Assembly (NCBI RefSeq): GCF_018882465.1
Contig: NZ_JACVOK010000002.1
Coordinates: 496,001-560,000, forward strand
Source of the DNA: Polynucleobacter sp. 73C-SIWE
GTDB taxonomy: Bacteria > Pseudomonadota > Gammaproteobacteria > Burkholderiales > Burkholderiaceae
Direction: 5' to 3'
DNA: 64,000 bases
Within the stretch, counting starts at the first letter, position 1, and the number at the start of each line of letters is the position of its first letter. The notes under the pieces were generated by a model. The model did no database searches. It worked only from the letters and a program-made list of their open reading frames with translations, and was not told the origin of the DNA. The position numbers were made by a program, and so were the translations under genes. Of this stretch, positions 39,615 to 50,306 are shown piece by piece.

Positions 39615-40736
39615 TTATCGCTGCCCTACTTTAACGCTTCCGAAAACAGCCTGGGCCTCCCTTGGCAGGCAGCGCCAGTAACGCTCATTCGCAGTCACCG
39701 TAGCACCCAGGGCGGCGGCTGCCTCCCATCCCCAACGGGGCTTGTAAAGGAAGGCTCTGGCCAGAGCAATGAGGTCGGCATCATTGTCTTGCAAGATTGC
39801 CTCAGCCTCATGAGGATCAGTAATCAAACCCACTGTCATGGTTGGTAAGCCTGATTGCTCTTTCACAATCTTTGCAAATGGCACTTGGTATCTTGGCCCT
39901 AAAGCAATTTTTTGCTTGGGAGAAATTCCACCTGAAGAAATATGAACAAAATTGCAACCTAAGGGTTTTAATTGTTTTGCAAAATCAGCAGTCTGTTCTG
40001 GTGTCCAGCCACCTTCAATCCAATCGCTAGCCGAAATACGAATACCCAAAACGCCTTGATAAGCAGCTCTTACTGCAGCGAATAACTCTAATGGAAATCG
40101 AATACGGTTTTCAAATGAACCGCCGTATTCGTCATTACGTTGATTGGCGATTGGTGATAAGAATTGATGCAGCAAATAGCCATGAGCACCATGGAGCTCA
40201 ATGCCATCCACACCGATACGCTCTGCACGTTTTGCTGCAATGACAAAGTCTTCAATCAGTTGTTTGAGTTCGGCTTTGGATAATTCATGTGGAAGACGCT
40301 CTCCTTCAAGCTGAGGAATTGCAGAAGGTGCTAGGGTTTCCCAACCACCCTGATCAGTTGATAGCAGTTGGCCGCCATCCCAAGGAGTTGCACTCGAGGC
40401 TTTACGTCCGGCATGAGCAAGTTGAATAAATACCGGGATTGGTGGTGCTAACTTACGCGCACGACTTAATTTATCTTTTAGAGCAGCCTCAGTGCGGTCA
40501 TCCCACAAACCTAAACATGCGGGAGTAATTCGGCCTTCAGGAGTAACGCCCGTTGCCTCAATAATGAATAAAGAAGCGCCGCTATTTAATAAATTACCCC
40601 AATGCATTAAATGCCAGTCTGTTGACTCACCATTATTTGCCGAGTATTGGCACATTGGGGCAACCACAATGCGATTGGCTAATTCCAATGATCCACGCGG
40701 TGAATTCAGGGTGTAGCTAGAGAACAAAAGACTCAT
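39615..40736 (-). CDS. Old Yellow Enzyme family NADH:flavin oxidoreductase (YqjM/XenA-like)
   Basis: A 373-residue FMN-dependent ene-reductase. The start of the barrel RIVVAPMCQYSANNGES has the Cys typical of the YqjM/XenA class. GVDGIELHGAHGYLLHQFLSP gives the FMN/substrate His pair, then NQRNDEYGGSFENRIRF and the C-terminal DLIALARAFLYKPRWGW phosphate site. It reduces activated double bonds or nitro/ester compounds. It is 38 bases upstream of the Bug receptor gene on the same strand and could be co-transcribed. Confidence 0.93.
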   Translation of the reverse strand: MSLLFSSYTLNSPRGSLELANRIVVAPMCQYSANNGESTDWHLMHWGNLLNSGASLFIIEATGVTPEGRITPACLGLWDDRTEAALKDKLSRARKLAPPIPVFIQLAHAGRKASSATPWDGGQLLSTDQGGWETLAPSAIPQLEGERLPHELSKAELKQLIEDFVIAAKRAERIGVDGIELHGAHGYLLHQFLSPIANQRNDEYGGSFENRIRFPLELFAAVRAAYQGVLGIRISASDWIEGGWTPEQTADFAKQLKPLGCNFVHISSGGISPKQKIALGPRYQVPFAKIVKEQSGLPTMTVGLITDPHEAEAILQDNDADLIALARAFLYKPRWGWEAAAALGATVTANERYWRCLPREAQAVFGSVKVGQR

Positions 40737-40769
40737 GGGATACCTTAAAAAGCAGAAATTAGTCCAAAA

Positions 40770-40798
40770 TTACGAAAATGATGCTTAAGCGATAAAAT
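40770..40798 (+). promoter_or_regulatory. candidate promoter of mmsA
   Basis: TTACGA at 40770-40775 and TAAAAT at 40793-40798 are 17 bases apart. This would give a leader of roughly 95 bases before the ATG at 40901. No convincing operator is visible in the leader. Confidence 0.4.
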
Positions 40799-40900
40799 AC
40801 TCCAAAAGCAGAATAAACGAGACAAAGAAGTCTTGCTGACCCGGCGGTTAGTAGACCTCAGATGCCCAAAAACCCATATATGAAATAACCAGACGAGACT

Positions 40901-42421
40901 ATGAACGCACCCAAAGCCTTTGATTCAAATGCTGATATCGGCCACTATGTTGGCGGCAATGTAGTAAATCCTAAAGATGGTCGCTTTGCCGATGTCTATA
41001 ACCCCGCAAAGGGAGCTGTAGCACGCCGCGTAGCCCTCGCCAGCCGCAAGGAAGTAGATGCTGTAGTAGCAGTTGCTCAAAAGGCTTTTGAAAGCTGGGG
41101 GCAGACTAGCCCCTTAAGACGAGCCCGCATTCTTTTCAAATACTTGGAGTTGCTCAACGCCAATCGTGATGAATTAGCAGCCATCATTACTGCTGAACAT
41201 GGCAAAGTATTTACTGATGCTCAAGGAGAAGTTACTCGCGGCATTGAAATTCTAGAATTTGCTACTGGCATCCCTGAATTGCTCAAGGGTGACTACACCG
41301 AACAAGTTTCTACTGATATCGATAACTGGATCATGCGCCAACCATTAGGCGTGGTTGCTGGTGTTACCCCATTTAACTTCCCAGTCATGGTGCCAATGTG
41401 GATGTTCCCGGTTGCTATTGCCTGCGGTAACACCTTCATTCTAAAGCCAAGCCCAACTGATCCATCAGCCTCATTGTTTATGGCTAAACTTCTGAAGGAA
41501 GCTGGTTTACCAGACGGCGTATTTAACGTGGTTCAGGGCGATAAAGAAGCGGTAGATGCCTTGATTGAAAATCCCGACGTTAAAGCGGTGAGCTTTGTTG
41601 GCTCCACACCAATTGCTAATTATATTTATGAGCGTTGCGCTCACTTTGGCAAACGCTCACAGGCTTTAGGTGGTGCTAAGAACCACATGGTCATCATGCC
41701 TGACGCTGATATTGATAAGGCTATTGATGCGCTGATTGGTGCCGCATACGGCTCTGCAGGCGAACGCTGTATGGCGATTTCAGTAGCGGTACTGGTTGGT
41801 GATGTTGCAGATAGAATCATGCCAAAACTGATCGAGCGCACTAAAACTCTCAAAGTTAAGAATGGTATGGAGCTAGATGCCGAAATGGGCCCTATCGTTA
41901 CCAAGGCGGCCTTAGAGCGTATTACTGGCTATATCGAGAGCGGCGTTGCTTCTGGCGCCAAATTATTAGTGGATGGTCGCGGCTTAAAAGTGCCGGGCAA
42001 TGAAAACGGTTTCTTTATCGGCGGCACCCTCTTTGATAATGTAAAGCCAGATATGAAGATTTATCTTGAAGAAATCTTCGGACCAGTTCTCTCCTGCTTG
42101 CGAGTAGCAAACTTTACTGACGCTCTTAATCTAGTGAACTCGTGTGAATTTGGCAATGGCGTTGCTTGCTTTACCAGTGATGGCAATATCGCTCGTGAGT
42201 TTGCCCGTCGTGTTCAAGTTGGCATGGTTGGCATCAATGTGCCGATTCCAGTGCCGATGGCTTGGCATGGCTTTGGCGGTTGGAAGAAGTCCATCTTTGG
42301 TGATATGAATGCCTATGGCAAAGAAGGTGTTCGCTTCTATACCAAGCAAAAGAGTGTGATGCAGCGCTGGCCTGAGAGTATTGCTAAAGGCGCAGAGTTT
42401 GTGATGCCGACCTCAAAGTAA
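40901..42421 (+). CDS. mmsA: methylmalonate-semialdehyde dehydrogenase (CoA-acylating)
   Basis: A 506-residue aldehyde dehydrogenase. [24 protein letters not shown], the NAD-binding segment [12 protein letters not shown] and the active-site Cys290 in [12 protein letters not shown] identify the MmsA/IolA group, which converts methylmalonate or malonate semialdehyde plus CoA to propionyl-CoA or acetyl-CoA. It belongs to valine, myo-inositol or beta-alanine breakdown. Its partner MmsB is not in the window. The propionyl-CoA product links it conceptually to prpE, but the two are 14 kb apart. It ends at a strong terminator. Confidence 0.93.
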   Translation: MNAPKAFDSNADIGHYVGGNVVNPKDGRFADVYNPAKGAVARRVALASRKEVDAVVAVAQKAFESWGQTSPLRRARILFKYLELLNANRDELAAIITAEHGKVFTDAQGEVTRGIEILEFATGIPELLKGDYTEQVSTDIDNWIMRQPLGVVAGVTPFNFPVMVPMWMFPVAIACGNTFILKPSPTDPSASLFMAKLLKEAGLPDGVFNVVQGDKEAVDALIENPDVKAVSFVGSTPIANYIYERCAHFGKRSQALGGAKNHMVIMPDADIDKAIDALIGAAYGSAGERCMAISVAVLVGDVADRIMPKLIERTKTLKVKNGMELDAEMGPIVTKAALERITGYIESGVASGAKLLVDGRGLKVPGNENGFFIGGTLFDNVKPDMKIYLEEIFGPVLSCLRVANFTDALNLVNSCEFGNGVACFTSDGNIAREFARRVQVGMVGINVPIPVPMAWHGFGGWKKSIFGDMNAYGKEGVRFYTKQKSVMQRWPESIAKGAEFVMPTSK

Positions 42422-42435
42422 TACGACAGTTCAAT

Positions 42436-42467
42436 AAAAATAGCGATCTACGGATCGCTATTTTTTT
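42436..42467. terminator. bidirectional terminator between mmsA and the DUF1178 gene
   Basis: TAGCGATC (42441-42448) and GATCGCTA (42453-42460) enclose the tetraloop TACG. A-run before and seven T's after extend the stem and provide U-tracts in both directions. Confidence 0.93.
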
Positions 42468-42487
42468 GCTCTGAATGATTGGGCTTC

Positions 42488-42973
42488 TTATTGCAGTGTG
42501 TTTTTAAACGCTGGCATCAAGGGCATTGCTAAAACATCAATACCCTCTTCTCTTAAGGCCTCTGCCTCATCTAATGTAGTCTGACCACGAATACTACGCT
42601 CTGGAGATTCCTTGTAGTGAATCTTTCTAGCTTCTTCAGCAAATGAATTGCCAACATCCTCAGATCGGCCCATGAGTTCACGCATTCCCTTTAAAAAGGC
42701 AGCCTGAACTTGAGCTTCTAGATGAGAATGATCTGGGCCCGTCAACGCAACCACATCACCACTCAAACTGCCCGCATCTGTTTTAGAGACAGTCAAATCC
42801 GTCGAAGAAGATTTAGCGATATGGGGAGCAGAAGGCATACGAGAAATATCCGTGCTATCGCATACAGGGCAGGCAAGCATCCCCTTATCCTGTTGAGACA
42901 GGAAATCCTCCTCAGAGGCGAACCACCCTTCAAAGCGGTGTTCTAAGGGGCAAGCAAGGTTATAAACTTTCAT
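42488..42973 (-). CDS. DUF1178 family protein
   Basis: A 161-residue protein. The N-terminus MKVYNLACPLEHRFEGWFAS with LACPVCDSTDISRMPSAP looks like a small zinc-binding domain (Cys8, then CPVC at about 35-38). The C-terminal half is helical, with EEARKIHYKESPERSIRG, the strongest family motif. No function is known. It lies 65 bases downstream of the Nudix gene on the same strand and ends at a bidirectional terminator. Confidence 0.88.
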   Translation of the reverse strand: MKVYNLACPLEHRFEGWFASEEDFLSQQDKGMLACPVCDSTDISRMPSAPHIAKSSSTDLTVSKTDAGSLSGDVVALTGPDHSHLEAQVQAAFLKGMRELMGRSEDVGNSFAEEARKIHYKESPERSIRGQTTLDEAEALREEGIDVLAMPLMPAFKNTLQ

Positions 42974-43038
42974 AAAACCTATATAGGGGCAAAAGTACTA
43001 AATTCAATAGCACTATTTTAATCGGGTTTGCATAAACC

Positions 43039-43638
43039 CTATTTAGTCGGCTGGGGATGCACTAAACCTCGACGGTAACGATCTAGCCAGTAGGTAGAGA
43101 TGGTGGTTTTAACATCGGTAATCTCGCCTTCTTCAACCCAAGCAATGAGCTGCTCAAGGGGCGCTGCAAAAACATCCAAAAACTCTTCTTGGTCTAAATG
43201 ACTGGCCCCAGGCACTAAATCCTCAGCTAAATAGATGTCAATGAATTCGGTTGAATAAGAAATCACTGGATGTATGCGACGAATATAGCTCCATTTTTTT
43301 GCTGTATAGCCAGTTTCCTCTGCAAGCTCTCTTTGTGCACACACTAGCGGGCTCTCATTAAGATCTAATTTACCCGCCGGAATTTCAATACAAGCTTTGG
43401 CAATTGGATAACGATATTGACGCTCTAAGAGCACCCTACCATCTTCTAATAAAGCAACGATAGCAACAGCCCCAGGATGGGTTAAGTATTCCCTAACAGT
43501 CTCTTGTCCGTCAGGCAATGACACTTTATCTCGCTTCATCTTGAGGAAAATACCCCCATAGATATCTTCTCCAGAAATGCGGTCCTCTCGCAAATGCTGA
43601 TCGCCGCTGGGTAAATCTTTAAATGATTTCTCGGTCAT
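43039..43638 (-). CDS. Nudix hydrolase, ADP-ribose pyrophosphatase type
   Basis: A 199-residue Nudix protein. The Nudix box runs from Gly89 to Tyr111 (G-x5-E-x7-REL-x-EE-TGY) and holds the metal-binding glutamates. The upstream sequence REYLTHPGAVAIVALLEDGRVLLERQYRYPI, with a Gly-rich turn, fits the NudF/ADP-ribose pyrophosphatase branch. It would cleave ADP-ribose to AMP and ribose-5-phosphate. The next gene on the strand encodes the DUF1178 protein. Confidence 0.9.
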   Translation of the reverse strand: MTEKSFKDLPSGDQHLREDRISGEDIYGGIFLKMKRDKVSLPDGQETVREYLTHPGAVAIVALLEDGRVLLERQYRYPIAKACIEIPAGKLDLNESPLVCAQRELAEETGYTAKKWSYIRRIHPVISYSTEFIDIYLAEDLVPGASHLDQEEFLDVFAAPLEQLIAWVEEGEITDVKTTISTYWLDRYRRGLVHPQPTK

Positions 43639-43722
43639 AAATGATCGTTCTCGTCTTTGATTACCTGATGATACAAAACTTCAATGACACTGTAGTAATA
43701 CGTATCTAGTTATCCTAAAACA

Positions 43723-43749
43723 ATAAAGGCCCCTAATTGGAGCCTTTAT
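43723..43749 (-). terminator. terminator of the nuo operon
   Basis: ATAAAGGC and GCCTTTAT pair, and the stem can extend inwards by CC/GG past one mismatch. On the - strand TTTATTGTTTT follows. It lies 19 bases after the nuoN stop. Confidence 0.75.
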
Positions 43750-43768
43750 ATCTGGTTCAGAATCAGGA

Positions 43769-45268
43769 TTAAGAACCCAGTAAAGTGCGGCGCATAGCGT
43801 CAAGACAAAGACTCATTAAACCAGCAGGAACAATGCCAAGCGCCAACACTAAAATGCAATTGAGGCTCAGGATGCCCTTTGCATAGCCAGAGCCACTTAC
43901 AGCCATCTCATGTACTGGCTCATCGAAGTACATCACCTTCACTACGCGCAAGTAATAGAAAGCACCAATCAGAGAAGCCATGACAGCAATAATGGCCAAG
44001 AAGGTATGCTCTCCATCAACCAAAGCTTCTAGAACACCCAATTTAGCGGCAAAGCCAACGGTTGGCGGAATACCAGCTAAAGAGAACATCATCACCAGAC
44101 CAATAAAGGCAAACCAAGGATGCTTCTTATTGAGACCTTTGAGGCCATCCAAAGTTTCACAGTCATAGCCCTTGCGTGAGAGCACCATTAACAAACCGAA
44201 GGTACCTAGTGTAGTTAATACATAGGTAATGGCATAAAACATCGAGGCGCTAAATGCATGCTCATCAAAGACTGACAACATGCCCAATAGGACGAAGCCC
44301 ATTTGCGCAATCGCGGAATAGGCCAACATCCGTTTGACGTTAGTTTGGGCAATCGCAGTAACGTTACCAACAACCAATGAAAGCACTGCTAATACCACCA
44401 ACATTGGCTGCCAATCACCCATGAGCGGCAACAAAGTGTTGATCAATAAACGGAATAGCAAGGCAAATGCAGCGATCTTAGGTGCAGCGGCAATCATCAG
44501 CGTTACTGCTGTTGGTGCACCTTGATACACATCTGGCACCCACATGTGAAAAGGAACAACGCCGAGCTTAAATGCCAGGCCAGACACAATAAAGACCAAG
44601 CCAAAGGCCATTACCAAATGATTAATACGGGGATCAGCAACTGTTTTAAAGATCTCAATCAGATCAAGCGAGCCTGTTACGCCATAAAGCATGGACATGC
44701 CATACAGCAAAAATCCCGAGGCTAAGGCACCCAATATGAAGTACTTAATACCAGCTTCTACACTCTTCTCGCTGTTATGGCGCATCGCTACCAGTGCATA
44801 GGTAGGCAATGCCATTAACTCTAGACCGAGATATAAGGTCAAGAGATTTGCACCAGAGATCAATACCATTTGACCAAGCAATGCTAATAACGCCAGAACA
44901 ATAAAGTCTGGACGGAACAGTGCACGATCAGTGAGGTACTGCTTGGAGTAAATCAAACTAACTAGTACGGCGCCACATGAACAGGCTTTGAGTAAATTAG
45001 AGAATGGGTCTGATTGAAATAAGCCATTCATAGCTACAAGCGCTGGATCTCCCATGCGGCCCATGAATGCAAAAATCAGATAAACCAACAAGATGATGGT
45101 GAAGAAATATACAAAGCCTACTCCGCGTGGAGTATGGAAGATGTCCTGCTCTACAGCTGGAGTAGCAACGACTCTCTCGGGTACATAAACACTGGCAACC
45201 AATAACAAGCAGGTTGCTACAAGTAAAACGAGTTCCGGCAGGACGGCGTATAGATCAAATTCTTGCAT
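43769..45268 (-). CDS. nuoN: NADH-quinone oxidoreductase subunit N
   Basis: A 499-residue antiporter-like membrane subunit of complex I with about 14 helices. Family motifs are the helix-5 glutamate region [60 protein letters not shown] and [18 protein letters not shown] with its channel lysine. It is the last gene of the 14-gene operon, 10 bases after nuoM, and pumps protons together with NuoL and NuoM. Confidence 0.98.
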   Translation of the reverse strand: MQEFDLYAVLPELVLLVATCLLLVASVYVPERVVATPAVEQDIFHTPRGVGFVYFFTIILLVYLIFAFMGRMGDPALVAMNGLFQSDPFSNLLKACSCGAVLVSLIYSKQYLTDRALFRPDFIVLALLALLGQMVLISGANLLTLYLGLELMALPTYALVAMRHNSEKSVEAGIKYFILGALASGFLLYGMSMLYGVTGSLDLIEIFKTVADPRINHLVMAFGLVFIVSGLAFKLGVVPFHMWVPDVYQGAPTAVTLMIAAAPKIAAFALLFRLLINTLLPLMGDWQPMLVVLAVLSLVVGNVTAIAQTNVKRMLAYSAIAQMGFVLLGMLSVFDEHAFSASMFYAITYVLTTLGTFGLLMVLSRKGYDCETLDGLKGLNKKHPWFAFIGLVMMFSLAGIPPTVGFAAKLGVLEALVDGEHTFLAIIAVMASLIGAFYYLRVVKVMYFDEPVHEMAVSGSGYAKGILSLNCILVLALGIVPAGLMSLCLDAMRRTLLGS

Positions 45269-45278
45269 TTGCTTTTAC

Positions 45279-46745
45279 TCAGAGTTTGCTTACAGCAACA
45301 TGCTGCAGCAGATTAATGACGGCAGGATGGATGATGTCTGTAAATGGTTTTGGATATACGCCCATACCAATCACACAGATACTTAATACAGTCATCATGA
45401 AAAATTCGCGGGCATTGAGGTCCTTTAATTCCTCAACATGGGCATTGGTGATAGCACCGAAGAATACGCGCTTAACCATCCACAATGAATATGCCGCACC
45501 AAGAATCAAGGCTGTTGAAGCTAAGATACCGATCACAAAGTCGTAATCTACCGCTGCCAATATCACCATAAATTCACCAACGAATCCAGAGGTTGCTGGT
45601 AAACCGCAGTTGGCCATCGCCATCAATACTGCAAAAGCAGTGAATGCTGGCATGCGATGCACGACTCCGCCGTAATCAGCAATCTGACGGGTATGCATAC
45701 GATCATAGAGCACGCCAATCGAAAGGAACATCGCGCCGGCCACAAAACCATGGGAAATCATCTGAACAATACCGCCCTCAATACCTAATGGGCTAAAGAG
45801 GAAGAAGCCAAGGGTTACGAAGCCCATGTGCGCAACCGATGAATAGGCTACGAGCTTTTTCATATCCTTTTGTACCAAGGCTACTGCACCTACATAAATA
45901 ACGGCAACCAATGATAGGAAGATGATGAAAGGGCCGAGGTATTGGCTCGCATCTGGAGCGATTGGCAATGAGAAGCGCAAGAAACCATAAGCGCCAAGCT
46001 TCAACATGATCGCCGCCAAGACTACAGAACCGCCTGTAGGTGCTTCGACGTGCACGTCTGGTAACCAAGTATGCAACGGCCACATTGGTACCTTTACCGC
46101 AAAAGCCATGAAGAATGCAAAGAACAACAAGATTTGCTCAACGATATCGAGGCGGGCATTTTGCCAAACCAAGATATCAAAGCTATTGGTCACGTTATAC
46201 AAATACAGCATGGCAACCAAGGTCAACAAGGATCCAAGCAAGGTATACAAGAAGAATTTAAATGCTGCGTAGATACGGTTATGACCACCCCATACGCCAA
46301 TGATGATGTACATCGGTATTAAGGTTGCTTCAAAGAAGACATAGAACAACAAGGCATCAAGAGCACAAAATACGCCGATCATCAATCCAGAAAGGATCAT
46401 GAATGAGGCCATGTATTGCGATACTTTGGTATCAATCACTTCCCAGGCAGCAATCACCACAAAAATATTGATGAATGCTGTCAGCACAATGAACCAAACA
46501 GAAATACCGTCAATACCAAGGAAATAATTAATGTCGTAACGCGGTATCCAGCTAATCTTCTCTACAAACTGCATCCCTGGATTAGCAATATCAAACTGGA
46601 TAATCAAAGGTAGCGTTGCAATGAAGCCGATGATTGATCCAATGAGCGCTAACCAGCGAACACCAGCAGATGGCTTCTCAGACCCATAGAACAAAATAAT
46701 GAGTCCAAAAACAATCGGGGTCCAGATGGCGTAAGAAAGAATCAT
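45279..46745 (-). CDS. nuoM: NADH-quinone oxidoreductase subunit M
   Basis: A 488-residue membrane antiporter-like subunit. Visible are LLFYVFFEATLIPMYIIIGVWGG with the essential Glu of helix 5, AVKVPMWPLHTWLPDVHVEAPT with the helix-7 Lys, and KKLVAYSSVAHMGFVTLG. It also has an N-terminal GIDGISVWFIVLTAFINI segment. It lies 24 bases after nuoL and 10 before nuoN. Confidence 0.98.
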   Translation of the reverse strand: MILSYAIWTPIVFGLIILFYGSEKPSAGVRWLALIGSIIGFIATLPLIIQFDIANPGMQFVEKISWIPRYDINYFLGIDGISVWFIVLTAFINIFVVIAAWEVIDTKVSQYMASFMILSGLMIGVFCALDALLFYVFFEATLIPMYIIIGVWGGHNRIYAAFKFFLYTLLGSLLTLVAMLYLYNVTNSFDILVWQNARLDIVEQILLFFAFFMAFAVKVPMWPLHTWLPDVHVEAPTGGSVVLAAIMLKLGAYGFLRFSLPIAPDASQYLGPFIIFLSLVAVIYVGAVALVQKDMKKLVAYSSVAHMGFVTLGFFLFSPLGIEGGIVQMISHGFVAGAMFLSIGVLYDRMHTRQIADYGGVVHRMPAFTAFAVLMAMANCGLPATSGFVGEFMVILAAVDYDFVIGILASTALILGAAYSLWMVKRVFFGAITNAHVEELKDLNAREFFMMTVLSICVIGMGVYPKPFTDIIHPAVINLLQHVAVSKL

Positions 46746-46769
46746 AATGGCTACTTAAGTAACAAAGGC

Positions 46770-48827
46770 CTAGCGAACAAAAGGCAGGTAAGCATACAAA
46801 ACCCAAGCTAGCAATGCCGCTAAGCCTGCAATCATTGCAAAGGCATAGTGGTAGAGGTAACCGGATTGCAAATGGCGGATTACACCGGCAAAGCGACCTA
46901 CTGTGTAAGCGCTGCCGTTAACAAAGAAACCGTCAATGACCTTCTGGTCACCACGATGCCATAAGATCCCGCCGATCCAAATCAGACCTTTAGCAAAGAC
47001 TGCTTGATTCAAATCATCAAGATAGTATTTGTTATCAAATAATTTTTTGATTGGCGCAAAAGTTTCTGCAAATTTAGCAGGCAACTTCGGAGCCCAGAGA
47101 TAACCAATTGCAGCTGTTAACACGCCGAGCACAACTAAGAGCAATACTGGCGTACTAAAAGCATGGATTGCCATTGCAATAGGGCCATGGAACTCATCTT
47201 CGAGCTCTTTCATGATCGGATGACGTACCACATCAATAAAGATAGAGTCGCCAAAGAATGTGCCGAATAATAATGGCGTGATGGTGTAAAAACCAATAAT
47301 CACAGAAGGGATAGCCAAGAGAATCAATGGCACAGTGACCACCGCTGGAGACTCATGCGGTTTTTCGCCGGGAGCCAAACCATGATGTGCATGGTCGTCG
47401 CCCTGCTCTGCATGCTCATGATGATCATGTGCATGTGAATCAGCATGACCCCAGCGTGCTTTGCCGTGGAAGACCCAGAAATACAAACGGAATGAATACA
47501 AGGCTGTTACAAAGACGCTTGCCATCACAGCAAAATAAGCGAAGCCTGAGCCAGGAATATGGCTCGCAGCAACTGCTTCAATGATGGAATCTTTGGAATA
47601 AAAGCCGGAGAAGAATGGTGTGCCAATCAGGGCCAAGTTTCCTAGCAACATCATGAGGCAAGTAATAGGCATGTATTTCCAGAGACCGCCCATCTTGCGC
47701 ATATCTTGTTCGTGGTGCATACCCAAGATCACGCTACCGGCTGCAAGGAATAAAAGTGCCTTGAAGAATGCGTGTGTCATCAAGTGAAAGATTGCCACTG
47801 GATAGGCTGATACACCCAAAGCTACAGTCATGTAGCCCAATTGGGACAGGGTTGAATAAGCAACTACCCGTTTGATATCGTTTTGCACAATACCCAAGAA
47901 GCCCATGAAGAGCGCAGTAATAGAGCCAATGATTAAGATGAAACTCAGGGCCACATCCGATAGCTCAAATAATGGTGACATGCGTGACACCATGAAGATT
48001 CCTGCGGTAACCATCGTCGCCGCATGAATCAATGCCGAAATGGGAGTTGGGCCTTCCATCGAATCTGGCAGCCAAACGTGTAAGGGGAATTGTGCCGATT
48101 TACCCATAGCACCAATAAATAAGCAGATACAGGCAACCGTAAGCAAGCTCCAGTTGGTGCCAGGTAAGGTCTGTGCTGCTAAGGCAGCGTTTTGAGCAAA
48201 GATTACGTCATATTGCATTGAGCCAGTGCTTGCAAGCAATAAACCGATACCCAAAATGAAACCAAAGTCACCAACACGGTTTACCAAGAACGCTTTCATA
48301 TTGGCAAATACAGCAGACTGACGCTCAAAATAGAAGCCAATCAGAAGGTAGGAAACTACGCCCACTGCTTCCCAACCAAAGAAGAGTTGCAAAAGGTTAT
48401 TGCTCATCACCAACATCAACATGGCGAAGGTAAACAAAGAAATATAAGAGAAGAAACGGTTGTAGCCCTCTTCACCTTTCATGTAGCCAATGGTATAAAT
48501 GTGGACCATGAGGGATACAAAAGTCACTACACACATCATGGTGGCGGTCAATGGATCAATTAAGAATCCAATATCCAGATTCAACTCACCTAATTGCATC
48601 CAGCGGTACACAGTACCGTTGAAATAGAAACCATCCATTACCTGCACTAATACATTGCAAGAGAGTGCAAAGGCAATCGCTACCCCTAAGATCGTGACAA
48701 ATTGACAAGCGCCATGACCAATTCGGTTACCCCCCAATTTAGTGCCAAAGAAACCGGCAATCATGGAGCCAATCAATGGCGCCAGCGGAATTGCGCAGAG
48801 AACGGGAATATTTAAGGTCAATTGCAT
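46770..48827 (-). CDS. nuoL: NADH-quinone oxidoreductase subunit L, with a His-rich loop
   Basis: A 685-residue antiporter-like subunit bearing the long C-terminal lateral helix. Motifs are FFGWEAVGVVSYLLIGFYF (helix-5 Glu), GKSAQFPLHVWLPDSMEGPTP and KRVVAYSTLSQLGYMTVALG. Between about residues 458 and 493 a hydrophilic loop carries ten or so histidines (HADSHAHDHHEHAEQ). E. coli NuoL lacks this; it is known in related betaproteobacteria and looks capable of binding metal. It starts 2 bases after the nuoK stop. Confidence 0.98.
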   Translation of the reverse strand: MQLTLNIPVLCAIPLAPLIGSMIAGFFGTKLGGNRIGHGACQFVTILGVAIAFALSCNVLVQVMDGFYFNGTVYRWMQLGELNLDIGFLIDPLTATMMCVVTFVSLMVHIYTIGYMKGEEGYNRFFSYISLFTFAMLMLVMSNNLLQLFFGWEAVGVVSYLLIGFYFERQSAVFANMKAFLVNRVGDFGFILGIGLLLASTGSMQYDVIFAQNAALAAQTLPGTNWSLLTVACICLFIGAMGKSAQFPLHVWLPDSMEGPTPISALIHAATMVTAGIFMVSRMSPLFELSDVALSFILIIGSITALFMGFLGIVQNDIKRVVAYSTLSQLGYMTVALGVSAYPVAIFHLMTHAFFKALLFLAAGSVILGMHHEQDMRKMGGLWKYMPITCLMMLLGNLALIGTPFFSGFYSKDSIIEAVAASHIPGSGFAYFAVMASVFVTALYSFRLYFWVFHGKARWGHADSHAHDHHEHAEQGDDHAHHGLAPGEKPHESPAVVTVPLILLAIPSVIIGFYTITPLLFGTFFGDSIFIDVVRHPIMKELEDEFHGPIAMAIHAFSTPVLLLVVLGVLTAAIGYLWAPKLPAKFAETFAPIKKLFDNKYYLDDLNQAVFAKGLIWIGGILWHRGDQKVIDGFFVNGSAYTVGRFAGVIRHLQSGYLYHYAFAMIAGLAALLAWVLYAYLPFVR

Positions 48828-48829
48828 GA

Positions 48830-49138
48830 CTAGCCTTTTAGGTGGTCAAGATCATCGGCATTAATCGTGTCAACCTTACGGAAGAGCACAACCAAGATTG
48901 CCAAACCGATAGCTGCCTCAGCAGCTGCCACAGTCAAAATAAAGAATACGAATACTTGACCTGCCATATCACCCAAATAATGAGAGAAGGCAACAAAGTT
49001 CATATTGACCGCCAGAAGCATCAATTCGATTGCCATCAAGAGCACGATGACGTTCTTACGATTTAAGAAGATACCAATCACGCTGGTAGCAAATAGAATT
49101 GCGCCAAGCACTAAATAGTGAGCTAGAGTGATATTCAT
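48830..49138 (-). CDS. nuoK: NADH-quinone oxidoreductase subunit K
   Basis: A 102-residue membrane subunit with three helices. The two buried glutamates of the E-channel are in [17 protein letters not shown] and [17 protein letters not shown]. Its ATG overlaps the nuoJ stop by four bases, so the two are translationally coupled. Confidence 0.98.
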   Translation of the reverse strand: MNITLAHYLVLGAILFATSVIGIFLNRKNVIVLLMAIELMLLAVNMNFVAFSHYLGDMAGQVFVFFILTVAAAEAAIGLAILVVLFRKVDTINADDLDHLKG

Positions 49139-49782
49139 TTCTTCTCCCCTCTAGTATCTTGCTTGGCACCCATATCTGAGCCCATTTTTACAACGCGCAT
49201 CCGGTCAGCTGCAACCACATTAACTTGCTCATGAATATTCTGAGATTTGGAATCTTTGCGATTACGCAGTGTTAATGCCACGGCAGCAATAATTGCTACT
49301 AAAAGAATTACGCCAGCAACTTCAAAGGCATAAACGTAATCTACGAAAATCAATCTGCCCAGAGCCAAGGTATTGTTTGCAGCAATCTCTTCCGGCATCG
49401 GCTGCACAGGTGCATTTGTACCGATGAAGCTACGAATAATCACGATCGATAGTTCTAAAACGATAACAGCACCCATTAAGAATGCAACCGGGAGATATTT
49501 TCTAAAGTCACGACGTAAATGCTCTAAATCGAGATCCAACATCATGACCACGAATAGGAAAAGAACCATTACGGCACCAACATAAACCAAGATGAGCGCT
49601 AGACTCAAGAACTCAGCCTTCAGCAGCATCCAAAGACCGGAAGCACAGAAGAATGCAAGAACTAAAAACAGCGCAGCATGTACTGGGTTGCGCGCTGTAA
49701 TCACGCGTAATGCAGAAATAACTAGCAAGCCTGCAAACGCGTAAAAGAAAACCGCAAATAAAGTGGATGGATCAAATGTCAT
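49135..49782 (-). CDS. nuoJ: NADH-quinone oxidoreductase subunit J
   Basis: A 215-residue membrane subunit with five helices. [25 protein letters not shown] and [25 protein letters not shown] (the helix with the pi-bulge and conserved Tyr/Gly) are characteristic. The 45-residue C-terminal tail is polar and charged. It is 21 bases after nuoI and overlaps nuoK. Confidence 0.97.
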   Translation of the reverse strand: MTFDPSTLFAVFFYAFAGLLVISALRVITARNPVHAALFLVLAFFCASGLWMLLKAEFLSLALILVYVGAVMVLFLFVVMMLDLDLEHLRRDFRKYLPVAFLMGAVIVLELSIVIIRSFIGTNAPVQPMPEEIAANNTLALGRLIFVDYVYAFEVAGVILLVAIIAAVALTLRNRKDSKSQNIHEQVNVVAADRMRVVKMGSDMGAKQDTRGEKK

Positions 49783-49803
49783 GGTGATGTGTGCTCTATC
49801 CGA

Positions 49804-50295
49804 TTAGCGATAAGGTGCATCAACTGCACGGTTAGCGGCAATGTCTTTCTCGTACTTATCGCCTACAGCCAAAAGCATGTCTTTTGTGAAATACAAGTCG
49901 CCGCGCTTATCGCCAAAATATTCAAAAATATTGGTTTCAACGATCGCATCAACTGGACAAGCTTCTTCACAGAAACCACAGAAGATGCATTTAGTCAAAT
50001 CAATGTCATAGCGGGTTGTACGACGTGTACCGTCATCACGCTGCGCAGTTTCGATCGTGATGGCGTATGCAGGACATACTGCTTCACACAACTTACAGCC
50101 AATACAACGCTCTTCACCGCTTTCATAGCGACGCAAAGCATGGAGTCCACGGAAACGTGGAGACAATGGTGTTTTCTCTTCTGGATACTGAACAGTAATT
50201 TTTGGTTTAAAGAGATAACGACCGGTAATCGACATACCAGTCAAAATATCTTTAAGCATCAAGCTATCGAGGAATTGGGAAATTTTCTTAAACAT
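49804..50295 (-). CDS. nuoI: NADH-quinone oxidoreductase subunit I
   Basis: A 163-residue peripheral-arm subunit carrying two 4Fe-4S clusters (N6a, N6b). The ligand sets are [12 protein letters not shown] (Cys64, 67, 70, 74) and [12 protein letters not shown] (Cys103, 106, 109, 113). It passes electrons towards NuoB. It is 11 bases after nuoH. Confidence 0.98.
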   Translation of the reverse strand: MFKKISQFLDSLMLKDILTGMSITGRYLFKPKITVQYPEEKTPLSPRFRGLHALRRYESGEERCIGCKLCEAVCPAYAITIETAQRDDGTRRTTRYDIDLTKCIFCGFCEEACPVDAIVETNIFEYFGDKRGDLYFTKDMLLAVGDKYEKDIAANRAVDAPYR

Positions 50296-50306
50296 GATTG
50301 ATCAAC

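Noticed and set aside
49789-50301. 170-codon open frame antisense to nuoI
   Set aside because: It is the complement of the Cys-rich nuoI gene, with composition dictated by that gene and no ribosome site or promoter.
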